Below, in pieces: positions 6,254-7,806 of a DNA stretch of 7,806 bases. Below the pieces are notes generated by a model that saw only the letters and a program-made list of their open reading frames with translations, did no database searches and was not told the DNA's origin. The stretch lies in NCBI GenBank assembly GCA_018263405.1, contig JAANXG010000142.1, forward strand, positions 1 to 7,806, read 5' to 3'. Position numbers and translations under genes: made by a program. Numbering within the stretch: the stretch's first letter is position 1; each line of letters starts with the position of its first letter. Source of the DNA: Gammaproteobacteria bacterium. Its GTDB lineage: Bacteria; Pseudomonadota; Gammaproteobacteria; Arenicellales; JAANXG01.

Positions 6254-7501
6254 CAAACCCGGGGACTTCAGTATCCGCGATACAAGTCGATCGCCGCTGC
6301 CCGCCGACAGGGTCCACCCGAGGGTACCGTGTCCGGTATTCAGCCATAAATTTGGGTAACGCGATCCGCCAAGGTAAGGCACGTTGGACGGCGTGGCGGG
6401 CCGCAGATCGGTCCAAAACCGGCTGTGATGAAAGTCGCCTGCGTCGGGAAAAATTTCTTTTACCCGTTCGATAATCCCCCGACAGCGATGACGATCGAGG
6501 TCGCGTCGGTATCCGCCGAGCTCGCCGGTTCCAGCGACCCGCAGGTGGTCGCCGAGATTGCTGTACACGAGTTTATAACCATCGTCGATCAATGCCACAG
6601 TCGGTGACCCGCCGGAATTGCCGAACGGAATGGATACCGAATACCCTTTGACTGGGTAAAGATTGAGATCGATTCCGTAGGGCCGTAGAAACGGCGCCGA
6701 ATCCACACCCAGACAAATTGCAATATGGCGGGCCTCGATTTCGTCATAGCCATCGGTCGATCGCGTTTCCACGGCGCGGATCCCGTCACTGGCGGTCTGT
6801 AACAGGGCGGTTGCTCGGGTATTGTAGAAAAAATCGACGCCGCGTTGGCTGCAGTTCGCCGCGAGTTGTTGCGTAAACCGGTGCGTATCGCCACTTTCAT
6901 CTTGCGGCGTATACACGCCGCCCGCCAGTTGATGGGCATGGTTGTGGAACGTAGGCTCGATCTCCAGAATCCGCTCCACACCAATCACCTCGCAGGGACA
7001 GCCGTGATTCTGAATGAGGTCCGCGGCCCGGCGGACGCTGTCGAGTTCCCGTTGGCTGCGATAAAAGCGTATGATGCCGAGTTGCCGGTGGGCATGGTCG
7101 ATGTGCTCTAATTCGCGGATTTCCCGTAGCTTCCGCCGGCTGTGCAAAGCCAGCTCCACGATCCGGATGAGGTTGCGTTCACTGGCCGAAGCCCGGCACT
7201 GACTCAAAAAGCCCGCGATCCAACGCCACTGTTGCCAATCCAGCCTCGGGCGGAAGACCAGCGGCGAATCTTTACTAAACAGCCATTTAAAGATCTTTGC
7301 CGGCATCCGGGGGTTGGCCCAGGGCTCGGCGTAACCGATGGAAATCTGTCCGCCGTTGGCGAAGCTGGTTTGCAGCGCGGCGTGCGGATGCCGGTCGATC
7401 ACCGCCACGGATAGACCGGCACGCATGGCCCAATAGGCGGTCGTGATGCCCACTACGCCGGCACCCAGCACGATCAGATCGTAGGGCTGCGAGTCGTTCA
7501 C
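6251..7501 (-). CDS. dadA: D-amino-acid dehydrogenase small subunit, FAD-dependent, DadA family
   Basis: This FAD enzyme oxidatively deaminates D-amino acids, classically D-alanine, to 2-oxo acids and ammonia. It passes electrons to membrane quinones, so it works at the inner face of the cytoplasmic membrane. The 416 residues compare with 432 in E. coli. The FAD-binding start is clear: GAGVVG at 13-18 and the strand-end acid Asp36 in AVIDRHP. Family blocks follow: TSFANGGQISIGYAEPWA at 45-62, YTPQDESGD at 197-205, YPVKGYS at 282-288, WTDLRPATPS at 363-372 and NTGHGTLGWT at 388-397, matching E. coli DadA in order. The GTG at 7501 is the only usual start, since an in-frame TAA lies at 7541-7543 with no ATG, GTG or TTG between. 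No Shine-Dalgarno is visible before it. No alanine racemase (dadX) or Lrp-type regulator is in the window. Another D-amino acid or secondary amine substrate remains possible. Confidence 0.93.
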   Translation of the reverse strand: MNDSQPYDLIVLGAGVVGITTAYWAMRAGLSVAVIDRHPHAALQTSFANGGQISIGYAEPWANPRMPAKIFKWLFSKDSPLVFRPRLDWQQWRWIAGFLSQCRASASERNLIRIVELALHSRRKLREIRELEHIDHAHRQLGIIRFYRSQRELDSVRRAADLIQNHGCPCEVIGVERILEIEPTFHNHAHQLAGGVYTPQDESGDTHRFTQQLAANCSQRGVDFFYNTRATALLQTASDGIRAVETRSTDGYDEIEARHIAICLGVDSAPFLRPYGIDLNLYPVKGYSVSIPFGNSGGSPTVALIDDGYKLVYSNLGDHLRVAGTGELGGYRRDLDRHRCRGIIERVKEIFPDAGDFHHSRFWTDLRPATPSNVPYLGGSRYPNLWLNTGHGTLGWTLSAGSGDRLVSRILKSPGL

Positions 7502-7533
7502 CAGGAAGAAAATCGTCTGACGGTGGTTAACAT
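7498..7533 (-). CDS. Possible 11-residue leader peptide before dadA
   Basis: An ATG at 7533 opens a short frame, MLTTVRRFSSW, whose TGA overlaps the dadA GTG (shared bases in GTGA). Only a weak purine-rich stretch (AAAGAA) precedes the ATG. The dadA start lacks its own visible Shine-Dalgarno sequence, so coupling through this frame is a plausible way for ribosomes to reach it. There is no run of one regulatory amino acid and no clear attenuator hairpin, so chance is a strong alternative. Confidence 0.25.
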   Translation of the reverse strand: MLTTVRRFSSW

Positions 7534-7542
7534 GAATTCTTT

Positions 7543-7548
7543 ATTGTA
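7543..7548 (-). promoter_or_regulatory. Possible -10 element for dadA
   Basis: The minus strand reads TACAAT, five of six bases of the -10 consensus, which would start a transcript near 7536 and leave about 35 bases before the dadA GTG. The hexamer 17 bases upstream (CCGGAA) is not a -35 box, so activator help would be needed if this is real. A second weak pair, TTGTCG-17-TAAAAC, lies further upstream in the same gap. The rest of 7502-7677 shows no gene I would defend. Confidence 0.3.
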
Positions 7549-7677
7549 CCCGCGGTGGATATTCGTTCCGGTACTTGATCCGCCATGGGGCGGCGTCCAA
7601 AACCGCCGGCCTGTTTTACCTGGTGCCAATCGGTACGACAATCCCGGGTTACCTGATCTTCGACGAAGTGCTCTCGC

Positions 7678-7806
7678 TTAGTACCCTTGGGCATAAATAC
7701 ACACACGTTCAGCGGGATCGGAAAAGCCGATCGCCAAGGCACGCGAGCGCAGGACTGGCCCGGTCAATTCAAGCGAGCGTAACGCCGGCGAGGGGCTTTT
7801 CCGACC
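7678..7806 (-). CDS. 3' end of an unrecognised gene (partial)
   Basis: The last 42 codons of a minus-strand frame run from the window edge to a TAA at 7678-7680 and end in ERVCIYAQGY. It is the only one of the three minus frames open from the edge; the other two stop within the first 45 bases. The composition (LELTGPVLRSRALAIGFSDP) reads like a normal protein tail, but I do not recognise the family and the start lies outside the window. It is followed by 176 bases before dadA, so it is probably a separate transcription unit. A chance open frame of this length cannot be ruled out. Confidence 0.5.
   Translation of the reverse strand, partial: GRKSPSPALRSLELTGPVLRSRALAIGFSDPAERVCIYAQGY
7716..7732. 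repeat. Perfect hairpin inside the partial right-edge gene
   Basis: The arms GATCGG (7716-7721) and CCGATC (7727-7732) pair perfectly around a 5-base loop. On the minus strand the loop is CTTTT. In addition TCGGAAAAGCC (7718-7728) has its exact reverse complement at 7794-7804, so the segment could fold in two alternative ways. It lies within the putative coding tail, 36 bases before the stop codon, with no T run after it. Function is unknown and may be none. Confidence 0.35.

Noticed and set aside
6252..6416. Upstream extension of the Sel1/TPR protein by 55 residues
   Set aside because: It would run 166 bases into dadA, while the ATG at 6251 sits exactly at the dadA stop and begins the basic tail before the membrane anchor.
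7527..7742. 71-codon minus-strand frame between the partial gene and dadA
   Set aside because: It overlaps the better right-edge frame, has unbiased third codon positions and no recognisable protein. An internal ATG at about 7694 also lacks a good ribosome site.

Overview
The window looks like chromosomal housekeeping and metabolic DNA from a gammaproteobacterium, or a close proteobacterial relative. GC content is in the mid-50s by eye. The prolyl-tRNA synthetase and succinate-semialdehyde dehydrogenase align almost without gaps to the Escherichia coli proteins as I recall them. No known genus can be named from the sequence alone. I see no tRNA, rRNA, CRISPR array, insertion sequence, phage gene or plasmid gene.

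Every supported gene lies on the minus strand, so transcription runs from high to low coordinates. In that order the window holds: the 3' end of an unrecognised gene (7678-7806); a 176-base gap with weak promoter-like elements; dadA, a D-amino-acid dehydrogenase (6251-7501); a membrane-anchored TPR/Sel1-repeat protein (4956-6251) whose ATG shares one base with the dadA stop; gabD, a succinate-semialdehyde dehydrogenase (3408-4862) with its own ribosome binding site; a SufS-like cysteine desulfurase of the 'EGID' subfamily (2116-3330); and proS, prolyl-tRNA synthetase (225-1952). The last 224 bases downstream of proS (1-224) hold no gene I can support, only a small hairpin.

Functionally this is a loose amino-acid cluster. 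DadA oxidatively deaminates D-amino acids and passes electrons to the respiratory chain. GabD finishes 4-aminobutyrate breakdown by making succinate. The desulfurase takes sulfur from cysteine, and ProS charges tRNA-Pro. Only dadA and the Sel1 gene are clearly coupled. The other gaps (93, 77 and 163 bases) allow either read-through or separate promoters.

I did not find a convincing new multi-gene system. The points most worth a second look are the dadA/Sel1-anchor coupling, a possible 11-codon leader peptide overlapping the GTG start of dadA (which has no visible Shine-Dalgarno sequence), a cofactor-determining Ser-to-Glu difference in GabD that predicts NAD+ use, and the orphan desulfurase with no Isc/Suf partners beside it.
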